Part shown: positions 7,294 through 14,380 of the stretch, piece after piece
How positions within the stretch are numbered: the stretch's first letter is position 1
Layout: each line of letters opens with the position of its first letter
Assembly (NCBI GenBank): GCA_009786575.1
Contig: WQRV01000005.1
Span: 274 to 44,591, forward strand
Origin: Chitinispirillia bacterium
Lineage (GTDB): Bacteria > Fibrobacterota > Chitinivibrionia > Chitinivibrionales > Chitinispirillaceae
DNA length: 44,318 nucleotides
Direction of reading: 5' to 3'
The notes under the pieces: model-generated
Seen by the model: the letters and a program-made list of their open reading frames with translations, nothing else
Databases searched by the model: none
Told to the model about the DNA's origin: nothing
Position numbers and translations under genes: made by a program

Positions 7294-9480
7294 ATGTTTG
7301 ACATTAATAAAGAACTGAATGATATTATCTTAAAATATAATATTGACAGACAGTACAGCAGATTTAGAGTATCGCTGAAAGCCATCGAACTGCTGAACCG
7401 ACTTGTGGCCGAGCACGAGGATATCCTCTTTATCGGGAGCAATGATACCGACCTAATGAGGGTTCGGCAGGATATAGTTTCAGACAGAGAGTTTGAATAT
7501 CTGAAGGTAAAAGTTAATGACAAGGCTGCGTTCGACAGCATTGATGGCAGTAAGGCGGTAATTATTGCCTCGTATAGCTATAAATACGAGATATCATCGT
7601 TACTGACAGTAAAAAATATCAAGCATATCGATCTTTACGATTATTTTATGCTTAACGGGCTTAGCATTGAACACGATTATTATAATATATTCGGCGATAA
7701 ATATCGTCTCATTGCAGATGTTGAGGCGTTATTTTTTGATTTTTATAACCCATATAACGATATAATTCATAACAAGATGAAACTTATTGGTACATCCGAA
7801 ATTTCTTTGAAAAAGATATATATGGAAAAATTGATTTTTAAACTCCTATATATACGTGATTTTGTTACCGTAAAGCAATATATAGATGAATATCTTTTGC
7901 TTTACTCTGCGGATATAATAGATTACTGCGGTGCCTGGCATGAAATATCCGCGCTTCTTGATAAAATCAGAGAAATAATGGGTTCGCGTAAGGAAAGGGA
8001 TATTATAATGTTTTGGGTTGACGCTATAGAATATGGCAGGGACGGTCACATGCCGTTTTTAAAATCGGTTTTTGCGGACGCGTTAACATTTGAGAATGCG
8101 TTTACCGTAACTCCGTATACTATACCTACTCTTAAAACTATCTTGATGGGGGCTAAGGTCATTGATGATACCTCATTCAAACATATTATTACAGAAGAAA
8201 ATAGCCCATTGATAACAAGTCTTAGATCTGATAACATCACATTTACGTATTATGGGATAGCTAAAGAACTTGTAGGTTTGTGTATTCAGTCAAAATTTAA
8301 TTGTAATCAGCGCACACCGTCTACTATGAAATATTGGAATGCTGTTAATGACATGCTTAATAGCGGTACCACTGGTTTTTATATATTACACGCATTCGTA
8401 GAAACACATCCGCCGTGTATAAGCGCTGATTTGGATTATAACTATGATGATTTCCATATATCATCAAAATATTTAGATAAACAACTTGAGTTTTATTCAA
8501 ATTTTTTGTCTGAAAAATCGGTAAAAGTTTACATGTCAGACCATGGAGTAACGCCGCTGTGGCGTTTTCATACAATCCTTAAGGTACGCGGGCCAAACAT
8601 TCCGAAGATCTCAGAAGAGCGTCTTTTCAGCTATATTGATTTCCATAAATTTATAGATTATGTAATCTCACCTGATGATTCTAAGTATAATGCCTTGTTC
8701 CGTGAGTATATAGAGATACAGGATGTAGATTTCTATAACGGGTATTATATAGTTAAGCATTTCTATGCTCATGCTGTTTCTAATATTCATACCAAGATCG
8801 GCTATCGTGGAATAATTACAGGCAATGATATCTATATCTACAATAAATGTGGTATGGAGCAGTATTGTAAAATTAGAAATGATGGTATCCCGTTTACCGC
8901 CGAAAGACTTGAATACTTGCGCGGGTTAGTGGGCAGAGACTGGGTCGATATAGAAAAAGAGGAACGTTTCAAGTACACAAGGTATCTCTACAAGACCCTT
9001 GAAAAATATAACGCACGCGTTGGTGACTACGAAGAGAGAAAAACTGCGGCACTCAAATCACTTTTTACGGATTTAGGCGATAACGTAAATGTTGCAATTC
9101 GTATAGGCGGGACTGCTAATTTAACGCTGTTGCAGCTGGTAGGGCCCGATGCTTTCAAGAATGTGAAATACATAATTGACATCAACCCTGATTGTGTGGC
9201 AGGCAAGATGGGCATTCCGGTGATAGATCCGTCGCGAATGGGGGAGTACCCGATAGATGTTATCATAACGAGCAATTATCAAAATAAGATTCCTACGCCT
9301 GAATTGGATCTGGTGGCTTGTAAAAAGATAGATGTTTATGACTATTTGGAGGAGCACGGTGTAAGGTGCACCCGCGAGTTTTGGTATTATGAGTTCGAAA
9401 GATCAGATTTTGACGTTGGGTTTCCTTATTGGGAGGTACTAAGCGATGCGGTCGGTGATTTTTTGGGTGTGAAGTTATGA
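7294..9480 (+). CDS. Alkaline-phosphatase/sulfatase-fold protein flanked by two Rossmann-like domains
   Basis: 728 aa from the ATG at 7294: AAGGAG at 7282-7287 abuts the alternative ATG at 7288, and 7294 is better spaced. The N-terminal segment (residues about 30-120) has DILFIGSNDTDL and AVIIASYSYKY strands. The centre has the sulfatase/phosphoethanolamine-transferase pattern: FENAFTVTPYTIPTLKTIL (Thr as a possible nucleophile), ILHAFVETHPPC, and VYMSDHG near residue 415 (metal-binding Asp and His). Residues about 597-700 form a second Rossmann-like segment (VAIRIGGTANLTLLQLVG, YIIDINPD, DVIITSNYQ). In known relatives this fold moves or removes phospho or sulfo groups on glycans. No membrane segment is visible, so it differs from lipid-anchored LTA synthases. 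It is the last gene of the glycan cluster. Confidence 0.72.
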   Translation: MFDINKELNDIILKYNIDRQYSRFRVSLKAIELLNRLVAEHEDILFIGSNDTDLMRVRQDIVSDREFEYLKVKVNDKAAFDSIDGSKAVIIASYSYKYEISSLLTVKNIKHIDLYDYFMLNGLSIEHDYYNIFGDKYRLIADVEALFFDFYNPYNDIIHNKMKLIGTSEISLKKIYMEKLIFKLLYIRDFVTVKQYIDEYLLLYSADIIDYCGAWHEISALLDKIREIMGSRKERDIIMFWVDAIEYGRDGHMPFLKSVFADALTFENAFTVTPYTIPTLKTILMGAKVIDDTSFKHIITEENSPLITSLRSDNITFTYYGIAKELVGLCIQSKFNCNQRTPSTMKYWNAVNDMLNSGTTGFYILHAFVETHPPCISADLDYNYDDFHISSKYLDKQLEFYSNFLSEKSVKVYMSDHGVTPLWRFHTILKVRGPNIPKISEERLFSYIDFHKFIDYVISPDDSKYNALFREYIEIQDVDFYNGYYIVKHFYAHAVSNIHTKIGYRGIITGNDIYIYNKCGMEQYCKIRNDGIPFTAERLEYLRGLVGRDWVDIEKEERFKYTRYLYKTLEKYNARVGDYEERKTAALKSLFTDLGDNVNVAIRIGGTANLTLLQLVGPDAFKNVKYIIDINPDCVAGKMGIPVIDPSRMGEYPIDVIITSNYQNKIPTPELDLVACKKIDVYDYLEEHGVRCTREFWYYEFERSDFDVGFPYWEVLSDAVGDFLGVKL

Positions 9481-9519
9481 GGAGGACAGAGCCGGGTGGC
9501 GGGTAGCTTGCCCTGCCTG

Positions 9520-9600
9520 TTAGCAGTTCGTTCGCCGTATCTGTTGGATCTCGTCCTCCTGGAGTCCGGTGATTTGTGAAAGCAAAGTGCTTGTATCGGC
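9520..9600 (-). pseudogene. Remnant of a protein C-terminus containing ITGLQEDEI
   Basis: Read on the minus strand this stretch gives 26 codons ending in a stop, with SQITGLQEDEIQQIR. The motif resembles the usual C-terminal tail of Rpn/PD-(D/E)XK transposase-like proteins (KVTGLSxEEI). No longer frame joins it, so it looks like a decayed gene end. A similar fragment lies at 15379-15420. Confidence 0.4.
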
Positions 9601-9620
9601 TCTGCTTGGGATGGGGTGAA

Positions 9621-9669
9621 AGGATTTTTGTTGCGGTTTGACTTTGGTATTGGCATATTGTAGTTTATA
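9621..9669 (+). repeat. Promoter-bearing direct repeat, copy 1
   Basis: A block of about 48 bp is nearly identical to 11284-11332, with about two differences. It contains TTGACT at 9638-9643, a 17-nt spacer and TAGTTT at 9661-9666, so it reads as a sigma70-type promoter. It lies just upstream of the AlbA-type ATP-binding gene and would give a leader of about 50 nt. Confidence 0.75.
9638..9666 (+). promoter_or_regulatory. Predicted sigma70 promoter of the AlbA-type gene
   Basis: TTGACT (9638-9643), a 17-bp spacer and TAGTTT (9661-9666). The predicted start near 9673 leaves a leader that holds an AAAGG ribosome site before the ATG at 9722. Confidence 0.55.
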
Positions 9670-9721
9670 TGTGGAGAAGATTGTTGAGACGATAAATAAT
9701 TTTATATAAAGGCTGTTTTAT

Positions 9722-11203
9722 ATGTCCGAACAACAAAATATTGAGTACAAACAGAGCTGGCACGATGACTACCTGAAATGGGTTTGCGGCTTTGCCAATG
9801 CACAGGGCGGCAGGATTTACATTGGCAAAGACGATGCTGGTAATGTTATTGGTGTAGATGGCTGCAGGCAGTTGATGGATACGGTTCCTAACAAGATTAA
9901 GAATAACATGGGTATTACTGCCGAGGTAAATCTTTTACAGGAGGATGGCAAACATTTTATTGAGATCGTTGTATTGCCGTATTCCGTACCGATTTCTTTG
10001 CGCGGCAGGTACTATTATCGCAGCGGCAGCGTTAAGCAGGAGTTGACCGGGGCTGCGCTCAACGAATTTTTGCTCAAACGCGCCGGCCGCACGTGGGACG
10101 ATGTTATTGAAACCCGTGCAACGTTCGACGATATTGACGAGCGTACTGTTAAAATTTATCTTCGAAAAGCGGAAGAAGCGGGGCGTTTGCCGGATATTGA
10201 CGGGCTATCGGTTCCCGAATTGCTGGAAAAACTGCGCTTGGCAGACAAGGGGCAGGTTAAACGCGCCGCGATCGTGATGTTTGGCAGGGACCCGGGGAGG
10301 TTTTATCCAAATACCTTTGTGAAAATCGGCAAATTTGACGATAACGATTTTGATATACGTTTTCAAGAAACCGAAGAGGGCAACATTATTCTGCTATTAG
10401 ACAAAGTATTGCGCCAGCTTGACCATAAATTTTTAATACGCAATATCTCTTTTGAGGGGATGAATCGGATTGAGACGCTCGAATATCCCGTAGCGGCGCT
10501 GCGGGAAATATTGCTTAATGCGTTAATTCATAGAAATTATATGGGGGCGCCTACGCAAATTCGTGTTTATGACAACAAACTTACTGTTTGGAACCATGGG
10601 AAACTGCCTGAAGGCATGACGTTGGACCAATTAACGCAGCCGCACTCGTCTTATCCGCGGAACCCGGTACTCGCGGAGGCGTGTTTCAAAGGCGGATACA
10701 TAGACTCGTGGGGCAGCGGTGTTATGAAAATCGTGAATTCCTGCGCATCGGCAGGTTTGCCTGCACCGGCGCTTGAAGAAGACGGCGGCGGGTTTATTGT
10801 AAGATTGTTTAAAGGCCTTTCTTCAAAAGAGGAGTTGCAAAATCCGTGGCTGGATGAGAAACAAGGCGTGACCCCGCAAGTTACACCCCAAGTCACACCC
10901 CAAGTTACCTCCCAAGTCACCCTGCAAGTCACCCCGCAAGTTACCCCGCAAGTTACCCCGCAAGTTACCCCGCAAGTCGATGGGGTTCTAAGGGTAATTG
11001 AGGGTGAAATGGACAGAGGCGAGATACAGGCCTGCTTGCAATTAAATGACAGGGAAAATTTTAGATTGAATTATATTCAACCGGCCCTAAAACTGAATTT
11101 AATAGAAATGACCGTGCCGGACAAGCCGAACAGCCGTTTGCAGAAGTACCGCCTGACAGCGCAAGGGCTGAAAATCAAAAAAATGTTGGTAAATCTGTCA
11201 TAA
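9722..11203 (+). CDS. AlbA_2-domain ATP-binding protein (COG2865 type) with VTPQ repeat
   Basis: 493 aa. Residues 1-115 form an AlbA_2 (SLFN-like) domain: NIEYKQSWHDDYLKWVCGFANAQGG and IYIGKDDAGNVIGV. A GHKL-type ATPase half follows with LREILLNALIHRNY near residue 260, VWNHGKLPEGM and WGSGVMKI. Residues about 382-419 are a run of nine near-identical VTPQ units, with single changes to VTSQ and VTLQ. A C-terminal winged-helix-like segment ends the protein (FRLNYIQPALKLNLIEMT). Proteins of this class are usually annotated as transcriptional regulators or ATP-dependent DNA-binding proteins, and some are linked to defence; the role here is unknown. It is flanked by the duplicated promoter block. 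Confidence 0.85.
   Translation: MSEQQNIEYKQSWHDDYLKWVCGFANAQGGRIYIGKDDAGNVIGVDGCRQLMDTVPNKIKNNMGITAEVNLLQEDGKHFIEIVVLPYSVPISLRGRYYYRSGSVKQELTGAALNEFLLKRAGRTWDDVIETRATFDDIDERTVKIYLRKAEEAGRLPDIDGLSVPELLEKLRLADKGQVKRAAIVMFGRDPGRFYPNTFVKIGKFDDNDFDIRFQETEEGNIILLLDKVLRQLDHKFLIRNISFEGMNRIETLEYPVAALREILLNALIHRNYMGAPTQIRVYDNKLTVWNHGKLPEGMTLDQLTQPHSSYPRNPVLAEACFKGGYIDSWGSGVMKIVNSCASAGLPAPALEEDGGGFIVRLFKGLSSKEELQNPWLDEKQGVTPQVTPQVTPQVTSQVTLQVTPQVTPQVTPQVTPQVDGVLRVIEGEMDRGEIQACLQLNDRENFRLNYIQPALKLNLIEMTVPDKPNSRLQKYRLTAQGLKIKKMLVNLS
10868..10980 (+). repeat. 12-bp tandem repeat encoding VTPQ units
   Basis: Nine or so copies of a 12-bp unit of the form CCGCAAGTTACC lie in frame inside the AlbA-type gene and encode (VTPQ)n between the ATPase and the C-terminal winged helix. 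Copy-number change would keep the frame and only alter linker length. Confidence 0.9.
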
Positions 11204-11283
11204 GTCATTGTGGTTACTATAATTACGGCGTCTACCATCGATTTAGAGCAAGGTACCGGTGGCGGTTACGGTTTGCAGGGGGA

Positions 11284-11332
11284 GGGATCTTTGTTGCGGT
11301 TTGACTTCGGTATTGGCATATTGTAGTTTATA
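11284..11332 (+). repeat. Promoter-bearing direct repeat, copy 2
   Basis: Second copy of the block at 9621-9669. It again carries TTGACT, a 17-nt spacer and TAGTTT, and here it ends only a few bases before the antiporter start codon. Confidence 0.75.
11301..11329 (+). promoter_or_regulatory. Predicted sigma70 promoter at the antiporter start (possible leaderless mRNA)
   Basis: TTGACT at 11301-11306 and TAGTTT at 11324-11329 with a 17-nt spacer. Transcription would begin near 11336-11338, on the ATG at 11338, and no ribosome site precedes that ATG. This fits a leaderless mRNA or a start further inside the gene. Confidence 0.5.
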
Positions 11333-11337
11333 GTCGT

Positions 11338-12591
11338 ATGAATATAATAGAGGCGATACCCGAGGGCGGCATTGGCGCGGTGATACTTTCGATATTGCTG
11401 CTGCTGGGGTGCGCCGTGGCGTTTGGGCGATTGTTTTCGCTCATAAAGATGCCGGTGGTGGTGGGCCAGATCATTGGCGGGCTTGTGCTGGGGCCTACAG
11501 TGCTTGGCGGGGCCTTTCCGGCTCTTTACGATAAGGTGTTTTTCAGCTTTCCCGGGCAGGGCCAGGCGCTATCCGTTATCTACTGGCTCGGGCTGATCTA
11601 TCTGATGTTTTCGTCCGGTTACGAGGTTAAGTTCGACGGTTTCAAAAACGACAGAAAAATTATCGCGGTTCTTTGCGTGGGCGCTACCGCAATTCCTTTT
11701 GCGGCCGGTTATTTTTTGTCGGAGCATTTCTTTTTGCCGCATTATACAGGTGCGAACGGCGGCAGGCTTGCGTTTACCATTGTTTTTTGTATAGCTATCG
11801 CGGTAACGTCGCTTCCGGTGATATCGAAGATATTTATGGATCTGGGGCTTATGGAGAGCCGGTTCGCCAAGATCGTTCTGGCGACCGCGGCTGTTCAGGA
11901 TCTGTTTTTGTGGATACTGCTGTCCGTGGCCACGGCTATTGCCCTCAATAACCAGATATCTGTGCTTGGGATCGCGTGGCATTTTATTGTAACCGTGGCG
12001 TTGTTTGTTATTATTGTGTTTGTTCCAAGGTTAGTCAAGCGTCCGATAAACCCCGAAAAGATATGCGGGGTTGATAATTTCGCGTTTATTTTGTGTTTTA
12101 CGTGCATCGCGGTTGGTACGGTTTTTCAGGTAAACATCATGTACAGCGCGTTTTTGGCGGGGCTGCTGTTCAAGAATATGGTGAGCAGGAACCTGTCTGC
12201 CGAGACCGCCAAGAAGATAAAGGACGTTTTCTCGGCGTTTTTTATCCCGGTGTATTTCGCGATTGTAGGCTTCAGGATAAATTTGGACGCGAGTTTTTCG
12301 GTAAAGGTGTTTTTGATGTTTTTGCTGATAGCATTTGTGTTGGAGATAGCGGGGTGTTTTATCGCCATGCTTTCCATAAGAAAAGGTTTTTGGACGAGTT
12401 TGAATTTGGGCATAGCCATGAACGCGCGCGGCGGGCCGGGCATCGTGCTCGCTTCGGTAACGTTTGAGATGGGGATAATAAATTACGAATTCTTCTGCGC
12501 GCTGATACTGACAACGCTCATAAGCAGCGCGTTTGCTGGGTATTGGATAGACTTTATTAACAGGCGAGGGAAACTGTTAGCTGCGGAATAG
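11338..12591 (+). CDS. CPA2-family cation:proton antiporter
   Basis: 417 aa with about a dozen hydrophobic segments spread over the whole length. It has the CPA2/KefB-like family pattern: VVGQIIGGLVLGPTVLGG in the second segment, SLPVISKIFMDLGLM, a central AAVQDLFLWILL segment with the Asp typical of ion-binding sites, AFLAGLLF, and FFIPVYFAIVGFRINL near residue 305. It ends in the membrane domain without an RCK/TrkA-N regulatory domain, as in the shorter members. Expected role: exchange of Na+ or K+ for protons across the inner membrane for pH or ion balance. There is no ribosome site before the ATG. A copy of palindromic repeat family 1 begins right after its stop. Confidence 0.88.
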   Translation: MNIIEAIPEGGIGAVILSILLLLGCAVAFGRLFSLIKMPVVVGQIIGGLVLGPTVLGGAFPALYDKVFFSFPGQGQALSVIYWLGLIYLMFSSGYEVKFDGFKNDRKIIAVLCVGATAIPFAAGYFLSEHFFLPHYTGANGGRLAFTIVFCIAIAVTSLPVISKIFMDLGLMESRFAKIVLATAAVQDLFLWILLSVATAIALNNQISVLGIAWHFIVTVALFVIIVFVPRLVKRPINPEKICGVDNFAFILCFTCIAVGTVFQVNIMYSAFLAGLLFKNMVSRNLSAETAKKIKDVFSAFFIPVYFAIVGFRINLDASFSVKVFLMFLLIAFVLEIAGCFIAMLSIRKGFWTSLNLGIAMNARGGPGIVLASVTFEMGIINYEFFCALILTTLISSAFAGYWIDFINRRGKLLAAE

Positions 12592-12659
12592 TGAAGACAT
12601 GGTTAAATATTATATCCGCACCGCGGCACAGATATAATATCTAACCGTGGGGCCTATAA
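12592..12659. repeat. Palindromic repeat family 1, copy A (short form)
   Basis: The element begins TGAAGACAT directly after the antiporter stop. Its 16-bp arms at 12601-12616 and 12631-12646 pair with one mismatch around a 14-nt loop, and it ends with a CCTATAA tail. It lacks the CAGCCGTGATG core present in copies B, C and D. It lies in the leader of the APS kinase gene. Confidence 0.8.
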
Positions 12660-12678
12660 CGCAAGACGGAGGCAATTT

Positions 12679-13194
12679 ATGGTAGTATGGCTTTTGGGGA
12701 TATCCGGCGCCGGGAAGACCACAGTCGGGCTTGAGCTTAGAAAGCGGCTCAGGAACTCGTACATGCTCGACGGCGACGAGATCAGGGCGCTGTTTGAGAA
12801 CGACCTGGGGTACACCGCGGCGGACAGGGAGGCCAACATAAAGAGGATCATCCTCGCGGCCTACGCCTTAGACAAAAACGGGGTCTGCGCGATAGTGTGC
12901 AATATATCGCCGTTTCGGAAACTGAGGGATATTTGCAGGAAAAAGATTGAAGGCTATAACGAAATATATCTGAAGAAAGAGCTTGGCAGGAGCATGGACA
13001 GGGATGTTAAACAGGTGTACGCTCAAAATACCGGAAAGAGCGATATCATAGGCATTGATATCGCCTTTGAGGAGCCGGAGAGCCCGGATCTGGTTTTGGA
13101 GACGGATAAGCTGTCTCTCGGGGAGACTGTGGAACGTGTACTGGTGTATATAAAGGATAAATACGGAACGGAGAGCATTAATGGGCAGATTTAA
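12679..13194 (+). CDS. cysC: Adenylyl-sulfate kinase (APS kinase)
   Basis: 171 aa, somewhat shorter than the usual 195-200. The ATG at 12679 has a GGAGG site 7 nt upstream. The P-loop is GISGAGKTT near residue 7, followed by MLDGDEIRALFENDLGY and DREANIKR, which match the APS-binding region of CysC (DGDxxR, DLGF, DR-x-EN-x-RR). It would phosphorylate adenylyl sulfate to PAPS, the donor for sulfotransferases or for reduction. Its 3' end overlaps the ATP sulfurylase gene by 14 nt, so the two are translationally coupled. No PAPS reductase or sulfotransferase is seen nearby, which leaves open whether the PAPS feeds assimilation or glycan sulfation. Confidence 0.85.
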   Translation: MVVWLLGISGAGKTTVGLELRKRLRNSYMLDGDEIRALFENDLGYTAADREANIKRIILAAYALDKNGVCAIVCNISPFRKLRDICRKKIEGYNEIYLKKELGRSMDRDVKQVYAQNTGKSDIIGIDIAFEEPESPDLVLETDKLSLGETVERVLVYIKDKYGTESINGQI

Positions 13195-14251
13195 CGTACC
13201 GCTTGACGAGGAGACGCTGCAGGACCTGATCAACATAGAGACCGGGCTTTTCGCCCCGCTTGCCGGGTTTATGGGTTGTGCGGATTACAGGGGCGTGATT
13301 GACGGAATGTGCCTTGCCGGCGGCGTTTCGCCGTGGACGATACCGATAACGCTTTCGGTTGATGAGGGCGTATATCATTCTGTTGGGAAGGGTGATGCCG
13401 TTGATCTGACATTTGGCGGTAAGCGCGTAGGGACTATTTGTGCAGATGATTGTTTTGAGGTTACGGACGACGATATCCTGAAGACGTTTAAGACGCTTGA
13501 CGGGAGGCATCCGGGCGTTTCTAAGGAGAAGGGCAGAAGCGCATACCGCATAGGCGGCAGGACGGCCATAACCGACAGGAGTGTATTGGAAGGCGCGCTC
13601 AGCCCCGATGAGACGAAGCGCGATTTTGAGAGAAACGGGTGGAAGACGGTAGCGGGTTTTCAGACGAGGAACCCGGTGCACAACGCGCACGAGCACCTGC
13701 AGCGCACCGCGCTTGAGCTCTGCGACGCGGTATTCATAAACCCCATAATGGGCTGGAAAAAGCGCGGCGATTTTACGGAGGAGGCCGTAACGGCGGCCTA
13801 TGATAAGATGATAGCCGGCTTTTACCCGCAAGGCAGGATATACTTTAGGGGCCTGAAAACCCAGATGCGCTACGCCGGGCCCCGGGAGGCCATTTTCCAC
13901 GCGATAATACGGCGCAACCTCGGTTGCACCCACTTCATAATCGGGCGCGACCACGCGGGGGTAGGCGGGTACTACGGGCACTACGAGGCGCATGACCTGG
14001 CAAGGGAGATAACGGCCAAATTTGATTTGGGCATACAAACGCTCCTGTTCAGCGAGCCCTATTACTGCAAAAAATGCGGGTTTGTGGTCTCAAACAAGAC
14101 CTGCGCCCACGAGGGCTCTCATAAGGTGGAGATAAGCGGCACGATCATACGGGATTGCATAAATAATAAAAAGATACCGGATCCGGTACTTATGCGCCCC
14201 GAAATATCGGCGGAAATTATCAAATTGGACAACCCGTTTATTATATTATGA
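13181..14251 (+). CDS. sat: Sulfate adenylyltransferase (ATP sulfurylase), Sat/MET3 type
   Basis: 356 aa. It carries the homomeric Sat signatures: QTRNPVHNAHE near residue 160 (the QxRNPxHxxH catalytic block), LKTQMRYAGPREA, FIIGRDHAGVG, and a C-terminal Cys pair plus Cys/His (YCKKCGF, KTCAHE) that may bind zinc. It makes adenylyl sulfate from ATP and sulfate, the substrate of the adjacent CysC. The usual N-terminal PUA-like domain is shortened; the protein is somewhat shorter than typical bacterial Sat (about 380-400). The ATG at 13181 lies inside the end of cysC. The stop TGA forms the first bases of repeat copy B. Confidence 0.88.
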   Translation: MGRFNVPLDEETLQDLINIETGLFAPLAGFMGCADYRGVIDGMCLAGGVSPWTIPITLSVDEGVYHSVGKGDAVDLTFGGKRVGTICADDCFEVTDDDILKTFKTLDGRHPGVSKEKGRSAYRIGGRTAITDRSVLEGALSPDETKRDFERNGWKTVAGFQTRNPVHNAHEHLQRTALELCDAVFINPIMGWKKRGDFTEEAVTAAYDKMIAGFYPQGRIYFRGLKTQMRYAGPREAIFHAIIRRNLGCTHFIIGRDHAGVGGYYGHYEAHDLAREITAKFDLGIQTLLFSEPYYCKKCGFVVSNKTCAHEGSHKVEISGTIIRDCINNKKIPDPVLMRPEISAEIIKLDNPFIIL

Positions 14252-14370
14252 AGATACGATTCAATATCATGCCGGCGATTGCGCGACAGCCGTGATGTAG
14301 CCGGGCGGTACTGGCATAATATTTAATCGCGGAATTACAGTTTGGATGGTTTGTTTTGTGAAATCTATAA
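14249..14370. repeat. Palindromic repeat family 1, copy B
   Basis: It begins TGAAGATAC, sharing the stop codon of sat. Arms at 14257-14275 and 14311-14329 pair over 19 bp with three mismatches. The CAGCCGTGATG core is at 14288-14298. The usual AATCTATAA tail is displaced by about 30 nt and is found at 14362-14370, next to the ribosome site of the following gene. Confidence 0.8.
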
Positions 14371-14380
14371 GGAGCCAGGC

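Noticed and set aside
10868-10980. CRISPR-like array
   Set aside because: The units are contiguous 12-mers without spacers and encode an in-frame VTPQ repeat.
14249-14370. Riboswitch upstream of the pyruvate-kinase-like gene
   Set aside because: The same palindrome occurs before unrelated genes and, at 34223, between minus-strand genes in the opposite relation to transcription, so a dispersed repeat explains it better.
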